Assembly: GCF_014635665.1 (NCBI RefSeq)
Contig: NZ_BMDG01000010.1
Coordinates: forward strand, 62,001-126,000
DNA length: 64,000 bases
Direction of reading: 5' to 3'
From: Isoptericola cucumis
GTDB lineage: Bacteria; Actinomycetota; Actinomycetes; Actinomycetales; Cellulomonadaceae
This document shows positions 18,163-27,692 of the stretch, one piece after another. A model generated the notes under the pieces. The model was not told where the DNA came from, made no database searches, and saw only the letters and a list, made by a program, of their open reading frames with translations. Made by a program: the position numbers and the translations under genes. The first letter of the stretch is position 1, and every line of letters begins with the position of its first letter.

Positions 18163-19901
18163 ACCCGAACCAGCTGCCCATCGCCGACCGCGCCGAGGTC
18201 AACCGGACCGTGGGCCGGCTCTTCCGCCGCCACCGCGGCCAGCTGAGCGGCGTGGCGGTGCTGCACACGCTCGCCGCGCTCGCCGGCCTCGTCGGCCCGT
18301 TCCTGCTGGGCCGCATCATCGACGAGGTCGCCGGCGGCACGACGATCGGCGCCGTCGACCAGCTCGCCCTCGTCCTGCTGGGGGCCGTGGTGGCGCAGGC
18401 CGTCATCACCCGGTACGCGCAGCGGCTGTCGATGATCTTCGGCGAGGAGGTCTTCGCCGACCTCCGCGAGGAGTTCATGGACGCCGTCACCCGCCTGCCG
18501 CTGTCCACGGTGGAGAAGGCCGGCACCGGCGACCTCGTGGCCCGCACCACGAACGACGTCAACAAGCTGCAGCACGCGGTGCGGTTCGGCGTGCCCCGCG
18601 TGCTGGTGTGCGTCGTGACGATCGTGCTCACGCTGGTCGCGTCGTTCCTCACCTCCCCGCTCGTCGCCCTCGGACTGCTGACGGGAGTGCCGCTCATCGC
18701 CGTCGCGACCCGCTGGTACCTCAAGCGGGCCACGCCGGGCTACCTGCGCGAGTCGGCCGCGTACGCGACGATCAACGGCTCCATCACCGAGTCCGTCGAG
18801 GGCGCGCGCACCACCGACGCCCTGCACCTGGGCGAGCGGATCCGGCGCCGGATCGACCGCGACATCCGGGAGGCGTTCGACGCCGAGTCGTACACCCTCG
18901 GGCTGCGGCTGCGGCTCATCCCGTCCCTCGACGCGGCCGTCGCGATCGCGCCGATCGTCGTCGTCCTGTGGGGCGGCTGGCTCGTCTCGCAGGACCTGGT
19001 GTCCGTCGGGACAGTGGCGACGATCGCCATGTACGGCCACCAGATGGGCGGCCCCGTCTTCGACCTGGTGTTCTGGCTCGACGAGCTGCAGGTGGCGGCC
19101 GTCGCGCTCGCGCGCGTGGTCGGCGTCGGGCTCGTCGGCCCGGACCGCGAGGCGGGCACGGCCGTGCCGACGTCGGAGGAGGTGCGCGCGCACGCCGTGC
19201 GCTACGCCTACCGCGAGGGCCACGACGTGCTGCACGGCATCGACCTGGACCTCGCGCCGGGCGAGCGGCTCGCCGTCGTCGGGCCGTCCGGCGCCGGCAA
19301 GTCGACGCTCGGGCGCATGCTCGCCGGCATCCACCCGCCCACGGGCGGCACGGTGACCGTGGGCGACGTGCCGCTCGTCGAGCTGCCGCTGGAGGACCTG
19401 CGCCAGCACGTCGCGCTGGTCACCCAGGAGCACCACGTCTTCGTCGGGTCGTTGGCCGAGAACCTGCGGCTCGCGGACACCACGGCGAGCGACGACGCGC
19501 TGTGGGAGGCGCTCGGCGCCGTCGACGCCGGCGGCTGGGCCGCGGCGCTGCCGGACGGTCTCACGACCGAGGTCGGCTCGGGCGGGCACACGCTCAGCCC
19601 GGCGCAGGCGCAGCAGGTCGCGCTCGCCCGGCTGGTGCTGCTCGACCCGCACACGCTGGTGCTCGACGAGGCGACGTCGCTGCTCGACCCGCGCGCGGCC
19701 CGGCACCTGGAGCGCTCGCTCAACGCGGTGCTGACCGGGCGCACCGTCGTCGCCATCGCGCACCGCCTGCACACGGCGCACGACGCCGACCGGGTGGCCG
19801 TCGTCGACGGCGGGCGCATCACCGAGATCGGCCCGCACGAGGAGCTCGTCGCCGCCGGCGGCGACTACGCGCGGCTCTGGCACAGCTGGCAGCACGAGTA
19901 G
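18159..19901 (+). CDS. ABC exporter half-transporter, catalytic half
   Basis: 580 residues: membrane domain to about 325, then an ATPase domain with canonical Walker A GPSGAGKS (375-382), Q-loop VTQEH, Walker B with catalytic DE at 503-504 and switch His535. Its signature is degenerate: LSPAQ (479-483) in place of LSGGQ. With the previous protein, the intact Walker A/B of this subunit pairs with the intact signature of the other, leaving one consensus and one degenerate ATP site. The start overlaps the upstream stop (ATGA), with GGAAGGAG before it. A 61-bp palindrome follows 30 bases after the stop. Confidence 0.92.
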   Translation: MNPNQLPIADRAEVNRTVGRLFRRHRGQLSGVAVLHTLAALAGLVGPFLLGRIIDEVAGGTTIGAVDQLALVLLGAVVAQAVITRYAQRLSMIFGEEVFADLREEFMDAVTRLPLSTVEKAGTGDLVARTTNDVNKLQHAVRFGVPRVLVCVVTIVLTLVASFLTSPLVALGLLTGVPLIAVATRWYLKRATPGYLRESAAYATINGSITESVEGARTTDALHLGERIRRRIDRDIREAFDAESYTLGLRLRLIPSLDAAVAIAPIVVVLWGGWLVSQDLVSVGTVATIAMYGHQMGGPVFDLVFWLDELQVAAVALARVVGVGLVGPDREAGTAVPTSEEVRAHAVRYAYREGHDVLHGIDLDLAPGERLAVVGPSGAGKSTLGRMLAGIHPPTGGTVTVGDVPLVELPLEDLRQHVALVTQEHHVFVGSLAENLRLADTTASDDALWEALGAVDAGGWAAALPDGLTTEVGSGGHTLSPAQAQQVALARLVLLDPHTLVLDEATSLLDPRAARHLERSLNAVLTGRTVVAIAHRLHTAHDADRVAVVDGGRITEIGPHEELVAAGGDYARLWHSWQHE

Positions 19902-19931
19902 CCCCGGCCCGGCATCGAGCCCCGGCTCGGC

Positions 19932-19992
19932 AACGTGCGTGCTGACTTGATCCTCAAACCCACGGAATGGGGATCAAGCCAGCACGCTCGAT
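19932..19992. repeat. 61-bp palindromic element, copy 1 (overlaps the DUF559 3' end)
   Basis: The left arm begins AACGTGCGTGCTGAC and the right arm ends CAGCACGCTCGAT. The arms pair over 22 bases with three mismatches. It aligns without gaps to copies 2-4. It lies 30 bases past the ABC exporter stop, and its minus strand encodes the last 12 residues and the TGA of the DUF559 gene. It is the most diverged copy. Confidence 0.9.
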
Positions 19993-20967
19993 GTCGTAGA
20001 CGGCTCCCTCCGGGATCGGACGGGGTCGCCAGCCCGCCGCCGTCAGGAGCGCCCGGACCTCGGACGCCAGTCGCCCGCTCCGCGCGTCGCCGCCGCTGTA
20101 CCGCCGCACGACGGTGTGCCGGGTCGCGATGCGGTTCTGCCGCCGCCGGTCCTCGAACAGCGCGTCCGGCCGCGAGTGCACGTCTGCCCCGTCGACCTCG
20201 ACGACCAGCAGACGCCCGCCCGGAAGCAACCACGCGAGATCGACCCGGGCGCGCCAGCCCGGCCCCACGACCCACAGCTGGACGGCGTCGGGCGCACACC
20301 CGTGGTCCAGGCACGTGATCCGGGCCCACGTCTCGGCCGGCGACTCCGATCGAGGGTCGGAGTCCTCCCACCATGGCCAGCTCGCGCGTGTGCCTCGACG
20401 CCCGGTCGTCATCCCTCGTGCCACCACGAGCCCGGGCTGGTCGATCAGCCCGAGATGCCACGCCGAGTCGATCATCGCGACGGCGTCGAGCCGGCCCGAC
20501 GCCGGTACCGCGAGCGCCAGGGACTCCCCCACCGGTGCACAAGAGATCCCGTCCACGGTCACCGGTGCGGGGACGAGGATCCTGCGGACCCGGACCGGCC
20601 CGTCGCCGGGCCGTGGTCGGGCCTTGGGGAGCGCGACCTCCGCGGCGACGTCGATCGGCGCACCCTGGACGCCGTGCAGCACCAGGGCGCAGACACCGAC
20701 GGCGACACCTCCCGGGTGCGCCAACGGCCCGAGCAACGACGTGCGCCGACGGCGCAGGTCGTACGACTCCGAGAGCGTCGCTGCCTGAACCGTTCCGGTG
20801 TCGAGGACTCCGCGCGCGACCCGGTGCCAGTCCTTGCGATCCACGCGACGCGCTACCTGCCCGCGCGTCATCCCCACGGCCAGGCACTGCCGGAGGGCGA
20901 CCAGACCGGCTTGGACCCGGGCGATCTCCAGGAGTTCCGGCGGCACGGGGTCTGCGGCTCGAGGCAC
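19954..20967 (-). CDS. AbiEi/DUF559-like protein: N-terminal HTH plus putative PD-(D/E)XK nuclease domain
   Basis: 337 residues, GTG start. The N-terminal 60 residues (LRQCLAVGMTRGQVARRV, WHRVARGVL) resemble the helix-turn-helix of AbiEi-type proteins. The C-terminal part has RVDLAWLLPGGRLLVVEVDG, HSRPDALFEDRRRQNRI and VVRRYSG, matching the DUF559/Vsr-like endonuclease fold with D and ExDG acidic residues. Such genes are common in actinobacteria, often annotated as type IV toxin-antitoxin AbiEi antitoxin, but no AbiEii toxin partner is nearby. The gene is bracketed by two 61-bp palindromes, and codons 326-337 plus the stop lie inside copy 1. Function unknown. Confidence 0.78.
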   Translation of the reverse strand: MPRAADPVPPELLEIARVQAGLVALRQCLAVGMTRGQVARRVDRKDWHRVARGVLDTGTVQAATLSESYDLRRRRTSLLGPLAHPGGVAVGVCALVLHGVQGAPIDVAAEVALPKARPRPGDGPVRVRRILVPAPVTVDGISCAPVGESLALAVPASGRLDAVAMIDSAWHLGLIDQPGLVVARGMTTGRRGTRASWPWWEDSDPRSESPAETWARITCLDHGCAPDAVQLWVVGPGWRARVDLAWLLPGGRLLVVEVDGADVHSRPDALFEDRRRQNRIATRHTVVRRYSGGDARSGRLASEVRALLTAAGWRPRPIPEGAVYDIERAGLIPIPWV

Positions 20968-21023
20968 CGCGCCAGCAGACCAGACCCGTACGGCCCCATC
21001 GGATGTTCATCCACAGTCTCAGC

Positions 21024-21084
21024 AACGTGCGTGCTGACTTGATCCTCAAACCGCTGCTTTGAGGATCAAGTCAGCACGCACGTT
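21024..21084. repeat. 61-bp palindromic element, copy 2 (perfect 27-bp stem)
   Basis: The arms from 21024 to 21050 and 21058 to 21084 are perfectly complementary, with the 7-base loop CCGCTGC. It carries T/A at arm position 5 where copies 3 and 4 carry A/T, a compensated change. It lies 20 bases past the stop of the GyrI-like gene and 57 bases before the DUF559 start codon. Confidence 0.95.
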
Positions 21085-21104
21085 CTGGAAGCAGAGGGGC
21101 AGGG

Positions 21105-21716
21105 CTACCTGGGGGCGACGGGCTGGCGGATGATCGTGCGCCAGCGCTCCGGGTCACCCTTGCGCATGTCCGACAGGTAGATCTCGTGGTGGCGGCCGGC
21201 CAGGGCGAGCCCCTGCTCCTCGACGAAGTCGTGCAGGCCGGCGATGGTGGCGGGTTCCGTCGTCATGGGCCCGACGTGCAGCACCTGCGCCGCGTCGCCG
21301 TCGCCGAACTGCTCGAGCCGCACGCGGTCGCCCGCGGGCAGGCCCTTCTCGCTGCTCGTCCGAGCCAGGACGGCCGCGGCGTCCACCTGCGCGACGGCGT
21401 CCGGCAGGCTGATCATCAGGGTCCAGCGCCACTCGTCCTTCGCGTCCACGCTGAACCGGCTCATGTCGTCGGCCCACCACAGCCCCTCGAGCGGCATCAC
21501 CGTGTACGCGTCACCGGTCGCGTCCTTGATCGCCGCCCGCAGCGCGTACGCGAGCGGGTAGAGGCTCTCGACGCACTCGCGGTAGACGGGCGCTGTGTTG
21601 GGGTCGCCCTGTCCGTCCACCAGCAGGTACGGCCGGGGCGGGACGGACACGAGCGCAGGCGTCTGCGTCGCGCGGTAGTGGAGCCGTTGCTCACGCTTGA
21701 GGTCGATGGTCGCCAT
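21105..21716 (-). CDS. GyrI-like small-molecule-binding domain protein
   Basis: 203 residues, a single GyrI-like (SOUL/AraC effector-binding fold) domain. It opens DLKREQRLHYRA and continues with PPRPYLLVDGQGDPN and YPLAYALR, typical of the GyrI-like stand-alone family in bacteria. No DNA-binding domain is present. The family binds small hydrophobic ligands and may act in detoxification; the ligand is unknown. It lies between palindrome copies 2 and 3 and is transcribed on the minus strand. Confidence 0.8.
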   Translation of the reverse strand: MATIDLKREQRLHYRATQTPALVSVPPRPYLLVDGQGDPNTAPVYRECVESLYPLAYALRAAIKDATGDAYTVMPLEGLWWADDMSRFSVDAKDEWRWTLMISLPDAVAQVDAAAVLARTSSEKGLPAGDRVRLEQFGDGDAAQVLHVGPMTTEPATIAGLHDFVEEQGLALAGRHHEIYLSDMRKGDPERWRTIIRQPVAPR

Positions 21717-21763
21717 CCCGGCACCCTGGCAGCCGACACCGACACCGACACGGACAGACGCAG

Positions 21764-21824
21764 GACGAGCGTGCTGACACGATCCTCAAACCGGCGCTGT
21801 GGGGATCAAGTCAGCACGCTCGTT
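21764..21824. repeat. 61-bp palindromic element, copy 3
   Basis: The left arm begins GACGAGCGTGCTGAC and the right arm ends CAGCACGCTCGTT. Four or five mismatches between the arms fall mainly at positions 16-17 and in the inner part. It lies 22 bases past the SURF1 stop and 48 bases upstream of the GyrI-like start codon. The minus-strand reading gives NERADLIPTAPV and TGA, close to the DUF559 C-terminus. Confidence 0.92.
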
Positions 21825-21845
21825 GTCGAGGTTCCGCGACGTGGC

Positions 21846-22775
21846 TCAGCCGGGCAGGCCCGCGATACCCGTGCCCACGGGGTCGTCGGTCCCGGCGCCG
21901 CCCTTGCCGTCGCCGCGGGTGCCACGGTGCGACCGCTCCCGGCGCCCGCCGGCCATCTCGTCGCGCACCAGGCGCAGCCACAGCGCGACCGCGAAGAGCC
22001 CGAAGACCCACCACTGCAGCGCGTAGAAGAAGTTCTGCAGGTTGACGCCGGTGCCGCCCTCGATGACCGGACGGGGCAGCGCGGCCGGCCCGCCGTCGGC
22101 CTCCGCGGTCTGCGCCGGGTCGGACGCGGTGAGGACCACGTAGCCCGAGTAGATCGGACCGCCCCAGTCGTTGACGAGCGCGGCGGTGGAGACGGAGTCG
22201 ACCAGCGGCGGCCCGCCCGGGTTCTCGGGAGGGGTCGGCGCACCGTCCTGCGTCGCCTCGGAGGCCTGGAGCCAGCCGGTGACCTGCACCTCGCCGGCCG
22301 GGACGCCGAGCGCCGGCTCGCCCGGGTCCGGGGAGCCCACCCAGCCCCGCACGACCGGCACGACCGGCGGCCCGGACAGCTCCGACCAGGACGCGCCGCC
22401 CGTGCCGTCGTCCGTCACCCGCAGCGGCGTGAGCACCAGGTAGCCGGAGCGGCCGTCGAGCGCGCGGCCGGTCACCAGCCGCTGGCCGTCGGGCTCGTAC
22501 GTGCCGGTGACCTGCACCTCGCGCCCCACGAGCTCGCCGGGGAACGACGTCTGCGGCGGCAGCACCTCCCCGAGACCCACGGGCGCCGCGGCGGCGGCCT
22601 CCGCGGCCTCCTGCTCGGCGGCGAGCTCGGCCCGCTCGTAGGCGCGGTCCAGCTGCCACACCCCGAGGCGTCCGCACACCCCCGCGGCGAGCAGGAAGAG
22701 CAGCAGGATGCCGATCAGGCGGGGCTGGGTGGCCACCGCCCAGAAGGACCGGCGGGCGGGCGGGCGGCTGGGCAC
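21846..22775 (-). CDS. SURF1-family cytochrome oxidase assembly protein
   Basis: 309 residues with two membrane helices, one near the N-terminus (LIGILLLFLLAAGVCGRLGVWQL) and one near the C-terminus (FFYALQWWVFGLFAVALWL), enclosing an extracytoplasmic domain with GVWQLDRA and VTGTYEPDGQRLV. This is the normal SURF1 layout; the protein helps haem A insertion into aa3-type oxidase. The GTG start has TACGGT 6 bases upstream (leaderless). An Arg-rich C-terminal tail follows the last helix. Confidence 0.9.
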   Translation of the reverse strand: MPSRPPARRSFWAVATQPRLIGILLLFLLAAGVCGRLGVWQLDRAYERAELAAEQEAAEAAAAAPVGLGEVLPPQTSFPGELVGREVQVTGTYEPDGQRLVTGRALDGRSGYLVLTPLRVTDDGTGGASWSELSGPPVVPVVRGWVGSPDPGEPALGVPAGEVQVTGWLQASEATQDGAPTPPENPGGPPLVDSVSTAALVNDWGGPIYSGYVVLTASDPAQTAEADGGPAALPRPVIEGGTGVNLQNFFYALQWWVFGLFAVALWLRLVRDEMAGGRRERSHRGTRGDGKGGAGTDDPVGTGIAGLPG

Positions 22776-22781
22776 GGGACC

Positions 22782-22787
22782 ACCGTA
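22782..22787 (-). promoter_or_regulatory. -10 hexamer TACGGT of SURF1 (leaderless GTG)
   Basis: TACGGT on the minus strand lies 6 bases before the GTG at 22775. Confidence 0.45.
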
Positions 22788-22979
22788 GACGGCGCCGGGC
22801 CGACGACAGAATCGCGCCGGCACCGTCGTCCTGACGGCGCGCCAGATCGACGTCACGCCCGCGGCCCGCCCGTGTCGGGCTGCACCGGGCGGTCCGGTGC
22901 GGTGGAATGAAGGCGCAGGCCCCGGGGGCCGCGAGGCCGGCTCCCCGAGGACCCGACCCCGAGCCGCAGGGAGCGTGTG

Positions 22980-25475
22980 ATGAGCACCACGACCGTCTCG
23001 ACCAGCACCGGCACCTCATGGCGCGCCGCCGGGGGCGCCGACCTGTCCGACGGGCAGGTGGAGCAGATCGACCGATGGTGGCGAGCCGCCAACTACCTGT
23101 CGATCGGGCAGATCTACCTGCTCGACAACCCGCTGCTGCGCGAGCCGCTCACCCGGGACCACGTCAAGCCGCGCCTGCTGGGCCACTGGGGCACCACGCC
23201 GGGCCTCAACTTCCTGTACGCGCACCTCAACCGGGCCATCAAGGCCCGCGAGCAGTCCACGATCTACGTCGCCGGCCCCGGGCACGGCGGTCCGGGGCTC
23301 GTGGCGAACACCTACCTCGAGGGCACCTACTCCGAGACGTACTCCGACATCACGCAGGACGACGAGGGACTGCGGCGCCTGTTCCGGCAGTTCTCGTTCC
23401 CGGGCGGCATCCCGTCGCACGTGGCACCGGAGACGCCCGGGTCGATCCACGAGGGCGGTGAGCTCGGCTACGCGCTCTCCCACGCGTACGGCGCCGCGTT
23501 CGACAACCCGGACCTGCTGGTGGCGGCCGTCGTCGGCGACGGGGAGGCGGAGACGGGGCCGCTGGCCACGAGCTGGCACTCGAACAAGTTCGTCAACGCG
23601 CGCAACGACGGCGTGGTCCTGCCGATCCTGCACCTCAACGGCTACAAGATCGCGAACCCGACGGTGCTGGGGCGCATCAGCGACGACGAGCTGCGCGACC
23701 TCATGATCGGCTACGGCCACACCCCGTACTTCTTCACCGGCGGGTTCGACGGCGAGGACCACGCGGCGGTGCACCGCCGCTTCGCGACCCTGCTCGACGA
23801 GGTGCTCGACCACATCGCCCGGATCAAGGCCGACGCCGCCGCGGGGAACGACGCCCGCCCCGCGTGGCCGATGATCGTCTTCCGCACCCCGAAGGGCTGG
23901 ACGTGCCCGCCCGTCATCGACGGCAAGAAGACGGAGGACTCGTGGCGCGCCCACCAGGTGCCGCTCGCGAGCGCCCGGGACACGCCCGAGCACCTCGAGG
24001 TGCTCAAGGACTGGCTCGAGTCCTACCGCGCCGACGAGCTCTTCGACGCCGGCGGCCGGCTGGTCGACGACGTCGCGGACCTCGCCCCCGCGGGCGCGCT
24101 GCGGATGAGCGCCAACCCGCACGCCAACGGTGGTCTGCTGCTCAAGGACCTGCGGCTGCCGGACTTCCGCGACTACGCGGTGGACGTCTCCGCCCCCGGC
24201 GGGACCGTCGCCGAGGCGACGCGCGTGCTGGGCACCTGGCTCACCGACGTGGTGCGCCTCAACCCGGACAACTTCCGGATCTTCGGCCCGGACGAGACCG
24301 CGTCCAACCGGCTGCAGGCGGTCTACGAGGTCACCGACAAGCAGTGGAACGCCGACTTCTTCGGTCCCGACGTCGACGAGCACCTCGCCCGCGCCGGGCG
24401 CGTCATGGAGATGCTCAGCGAGCACCAGTGCCAGGGCTGGCTCGAGGGGTACCTGCTGACGGGGCGGCACGGCCTGTTCACCAGCTACGAGGCCTTCATC
24501 CACATCGTCGACTCGATGTTCAACCAGCACGCGAAGTGGCTGAAGGTCACCAACCACATCCCGTGGCGGCGGCCGGTCGCGAGCCTCAACTACCTGCTGT
24601 CCAGCCACGTGTGGCGGCAGGACCACAACGGCTTCAGCCACCAGGACCCGGGCTTCATCGACCACGTGGTCAACAAGAAGGCCGAGATCGTGCGCGTGTA
24701 CCTGCCGCCGGACGCGAACACGCTGCTCAGCACGTACGACCACTGCCTGCGCGGGCGCCAGTACGTCAACGTGGTCGTCGCGGGCAAGCAGCCGTCGCCG
24801 CAGTTCCTGTCGATGGACGAGGCGATCGCGCACTGCACGCGGGGCCTGGGCATCTGGGACTGGGCCGGCACGGAGACACCGGGCACCGACCCCGATGTCG
24901 TGCTGGGCTGCGCCGGGGACGTCCCGACGCTCGAGGTGCTGGCCGCGGCCGACATCCTGCGCCACGAGCTGCCCGACCTCAAGGTCCGCGTCGTGAACGT
25001 CGTCGACCTCATGCGGCTGCAGGACGAGCACGAGCACCCGCACGGCCTGTCGGACAAGGACTTCGACGGCCTGTTCACGCCCGACCGCCCGGTGATCTTC
25101 AACTACCACGGCTACCCGTGGCTCATCCACCGCCTCACCTACCGGCGCCGCAACCACGCGAACATCCACGTGCGCGGCTACAAGGAGGAGGGCACCACCA
25201 CCACGCCGTTCGACATGGCGATGCTCAACGACATCGACCGGTACCACCTGGTGATCGACGTGATCGACCGGGTGCCCGGCCTCGGGTCGAAGGTCGCGAG
25301 CCTGCGGCAGCGGATGGTGGACGCCCGGCTCGCCGCCCGGCAGTACACGCGCGAGCACGGCGAGGACATCCCCGAGGTGCGCGACTGGGTGTGGCCGGAC
25401 GCCGGGGACACTGCGACCGCGAAGGGCGGTCCCGAGTACGACGCGGCGGCCGCGACCGGCGGCGACAACGAGTAG
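22980..25475 (+). CDS. xfp: Xylulose-5-phosphate/fructose-6-phosphate phosphoketolase
   Basis: It splits xylulose-5-P (and probably fructose-6-P) with phosphate into acetyl-phosphate plus an aldose phosphate, using thiamine diphosphate. 831 residues, the normal length. Signatures include [19 protein letters not shown], the diphosphate-binding GDGEAETGP, and [20 protein letters not shown] lies 6 bases before the ATG at 22980; a GTG three bases earlier is possible. The next two genes convert acetyl-phosphate, so the three make a complete acetyl-phosphate node. Confidence 0.96.
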   Translation: MSTTTVSTSTGTSWRAAGGADLSDGQVEQIDRWWRAANYLSIGQIYLLDNPLLREPLTRDHVKPRLLGHWGTTPGLNFLYAHLNRAIKAREQSTIYVAGPGHGGPGLVANTYLEGTYSETYSDITQDDEGLRRLFRQFSFPGGIPSHVAPETPGSIHEGGELGYALSHAYGAAFDNPDLLVAAVVGDGEAETGPLATSWHSNKFVNARNDGVVLPILHLNGYKIANPTVLGRISDDELRDLMIGYGHTPYFFTGGFDGEDHAAVHRRFATLLDEVLDHIARIKADAAAGNDARPAWPMIVFRTPKGWTCPPVIDGKKTEDSWRAHQVPLASARDTPEHLEVLKDWLESYRADELFDAGGRLVDDVADLAPAGALRMSANPHANGGLLLKDLRLPDFRDYAVDVSAPGGTVAEATRVLGTWLTDVVRLNPDNFRIFGPDETASNRLQAVYEVTDKQWNADFFGPDVDEHLARAGRVMEMLSEHQCQGWLEGYLLTGRHGLFTSYEAFIHIVDSMFNQHAKWLKVTNHIPWRRPVASLNYLLSSHVWRQDHNGFSHQDPGFIDHVVNKKAEIVRVYLPPDANTLLSTYDHCLRGRQYVNVVVAGKQPSPQFLSMDEAIAHCTRGLGIWDWAGTETPGTDPDVVLGCAGDVPTLEVLAAADILRHELPDLKVRVVNVVDLMRLQDEHEHPHGLSDKDFDGLFTPDRPVIFNYHGYPWLIHRLTYRRRNHANIHVRGYKEEGTTTTPFDMAMLNDIDRYHLVIDVIDRVPGLGSKVASLRQRMVDARLAARQYTREHGEDIPEVRDWVWPDAGDTATAKGGPEYDAAAATGGDNE

Positions 25476-25529
25476 GCGGCGCACCGGGCGACGACCGGCC
25501 CGCCGCATCCGCACGACGACAGGACATCC

Positions 25530-27692
25530 GTGAGCGCAGCACGCACCACCAGGAGCATCTACATCGCGTCCCCGGAGGGGGACACCGGCAAGTCGACGGT
25601 CGCGCTGGGCGTGCTGGACCTGCTGGTCCGGCAGGTCCGGCGGGTCGGGGTCTACCGGGCGGTGTCCCGCGTGCCGGACCCTCCGTCGTCGGACGCCGGC
25701 GCGGGCGCCCCGCGCGACCACGTGCTGGAGATGCTCCTGTCGCACGACGGCGTCGACGTCACCTACGAGCAGGCGGTGGGCGTCACGTACGACGAGGTGC
25801 ACGCCGACCCGGAGGCCGCCCTGTCCCGGATCGTCGACCGGTACCACGCGGTCGCCGAGCGCTGCGACGCCGTCGTGGTGGTGGGCACGGACTACACGGA
25901 CGTGGCGGGCGCGACCGAGCTGTCGTTCAACGCCCGCGTGGCGGCCAACCTCGCGGCGCCGGTGCTGCTGGTCGTGTCCGGGCACGAGCGCACGACCGAC
26001 GACGTGCGCGCCCTGGTCCGCCTGAGCCTGGCCGAGCTGCGCGCCAACCACGCCCAGCCGGTGGGCGTGGTGGTCAACCGGTCCGGACCGTCGGTCGTCG
26101 GCACGCCGGCGGCACGCTCGCTGGCCGACGACGAGCTCCCCGTCTGGACGATCCCCGAGGAGCCGTTCCTGCAGGCGCCGACGGTGGGCCGTCTCGCCGA
26201 GGCGGTCGGCGGGCGGCTCATGCTCGGCGACCCGGACCTGCTGCAGCGCGAGGCGCTCGACCTCATCGTCGGCGCCATGTCGTTCGAGCACGTGCTGGAC
26301 CACCTGTCCGACGGCGCCGTCGTCATCACGCCCGGCGACCGCTCCGACGTGCTGCTCGGGCTGCTGTCCGCGCACGCCGCGGCATCGTTCCCGTCGCTCG
26401 CCGGCATCATCCTCACGGGCGGCTACGTGCCGCACGGGATGATCGCGCAGCTGCTGTCGGCGCTCGGGCCGCGCGTGCCCGTGGTGTCGACGCCGATGGG
26501 GACGTACCAGTCGGCGCGGGCGGCCGCCGAGACGCGCGGGCACGTCACGGTGACCTCGAGCCGCAAGATCGACGTCGCGCGGGCCCTCTTCGAGCAGCAC
26601 GTGGACGGCGGCGCGCTGCTGGCCCGGCTCGACCTGCCGCGCGCGCCGGTCGTGACGCCGCTGATGTTCGAGTACGGGCTGATCGAGCGGGCGCGGGCCG
26701 ACCGCAAGCGGGTCGTGCTGCCCGAGGGGGACGACGACCGCGTGCTGCGCGCGGCCTCGACCGTGCTGGCCCGCGGGATCGCGGACCTGGTGATCCTCGG
26801 CGACGAACCGGAGATCCGCGCGCGGGCGGCCGAGCTCGGCCTCGACATCTCCGCGGCGGAGGTGCTCTCCCCCACCGACCCCGAGCACGTGGAACGCTTC
26901 GCCGCGGAGTACGCCCGGCTGCGCGCGCACAAGGGCATGACGGCGGAGCGGGCGCGGGAGATCGTCACCGACGTGTCGTACTTCGGCACGATGATGGTGC
27001 ACCTCGGCCTGGCGGACGGCATGGTCTCCGGCGCGGCGCACACGACGGCGCACACGATCCGGCCGTCGTTCGAGATCGTCAAGACGGCCCCGGGCACGTC
27101 CGTGGTGTCGTCCGTCTTCCTCATGTGCCTGCCGGACCGGGTGCTCGTGTACGGCGACTGCGCCGTCATCCCCGACCCGACCGCGGAGCAGCTCGCCGAC
27201 ATCGCGATCTCGTCGTCGGCCACGGCGGCGCAGTTCGGCGTGGACCCGCGGGTCGCGATGCTCTCGTACTCGACCGGGACGTCGGGCACGGGCGCCGACG
27301 TCGACAAGGTGCGCTCCGCGACCGAGCTGGTCCGCGAGCGCCGGCCGGACCTGTCCGTGGAGGGCCCGATCCAGTACGACGCCGCCGTGGACGCGTCGGT
27401 CGCGGCGTCCAAGCTGCCCGAGTCGTCGGTGGCCGGGCGCGCCACCGTCTTCGTCTTCCCCGACCTCAACACGGGCAACAACACGTACAAGGCCGTGCAG
27501 CGCTCGGCGGGGGCGGTCGCCGTCGGGCCCGTGCTGCAGGGCCTGAACAAGCCGGTGAACGACCTGTCCCGCGGCGCGCTCGTGGCCGACATCGTCAGCA
27601 CCGTCACCATCACCGCGATCCAGGCGCAGGGGCCGGCCCCCGCGCCGCCGGCGTCGCGGACCGAGTCGAAGTCGCAGGAGGCCAGCGCATGA
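25530..27692 (+). CDS. pta: Phosphate acetyltransferase, long form
   Basis: It interconverts acetyl-phosphate and acetyl-CoA. 720 residues: an N-terminal P-loop-like domain ([14 protein letters not shown]), a central DRTGG-type regulatory domain, and the C-terminal catalytic PTA_PTB domain beginning near [24 protein letters not shown], with [22 protein letters not shown]. The length matches the large Pta class. GTG start; it overlaps ackA by ATGA and follows xfp by 54 bases. Confidence 0.95.
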   Translation: MSAARTTRSIYIASPEGDTGKSTVALGVLDLLVRQVRRVGVYRAVSRVPDPPSSDAGAGAPRDHVLEMLLSHDGVDVTYEQAVGVTYDEVHADPEAALSRIVDRYHAVAERCDAVVVVGTDYTDVAGATELSFNARVAANLAAPVLLVVSGHERTTDDVRALVRLSLAELRANHAQPVGVVVNRSGPSVVGTPAARSLADDELPVWTIPEEPFLQAPTVGRLAEAVGGRLMLGDPDLLQREALDLIVGAMSFEHVLDHLSDGAVVITPGDRSDVLLGLLSAHAAASFPSLAGIILTGGYVPHGMIAQLLSALGPRVPVVSTPMGTYQSARAAAETRGHVTVTSSRKIDVARALFEQHVDGGALLARLDLPRAPVVTPLMFEYGLIERARADRKRVVLPEGDDDRVLRAASTVLARGIADLVILGDEPEIRARAAELGLDISAAEVLSPTDPEHVERFAAEYARLRAHKGMTAERAREIVTDVSYFGTMMVHLGLADGMVSGAAHTTAHTIRPSFEIVKTAPGTSVVSSVFLMCLPDRVLVYGDCAVIPDPTAEQLADIAISSSATAAQFGVDPRVAMLSYSTGTSGTGADVDKVRSATELVRERRPDLSVEGPIQYDAAVDASVAASKLPESSVAGRATVFVFPDLNTGNNTYKAVQRSAGAVAVGPVLQGLNKPVNDLSRGALVADIVSTVTITAIQAQGPAPAPPASRTESKSQEASA

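Noticed and set aside
23016-27053. A 1345-codon open frame on the minus strand opposite xfp and pta
   Set aside because: Arg/His/Val-rich shadow composition with no domain. The plus-strand frame encodes recognisable phosphoketolase and Pta. Such long antisense frames are expected at this GC content.
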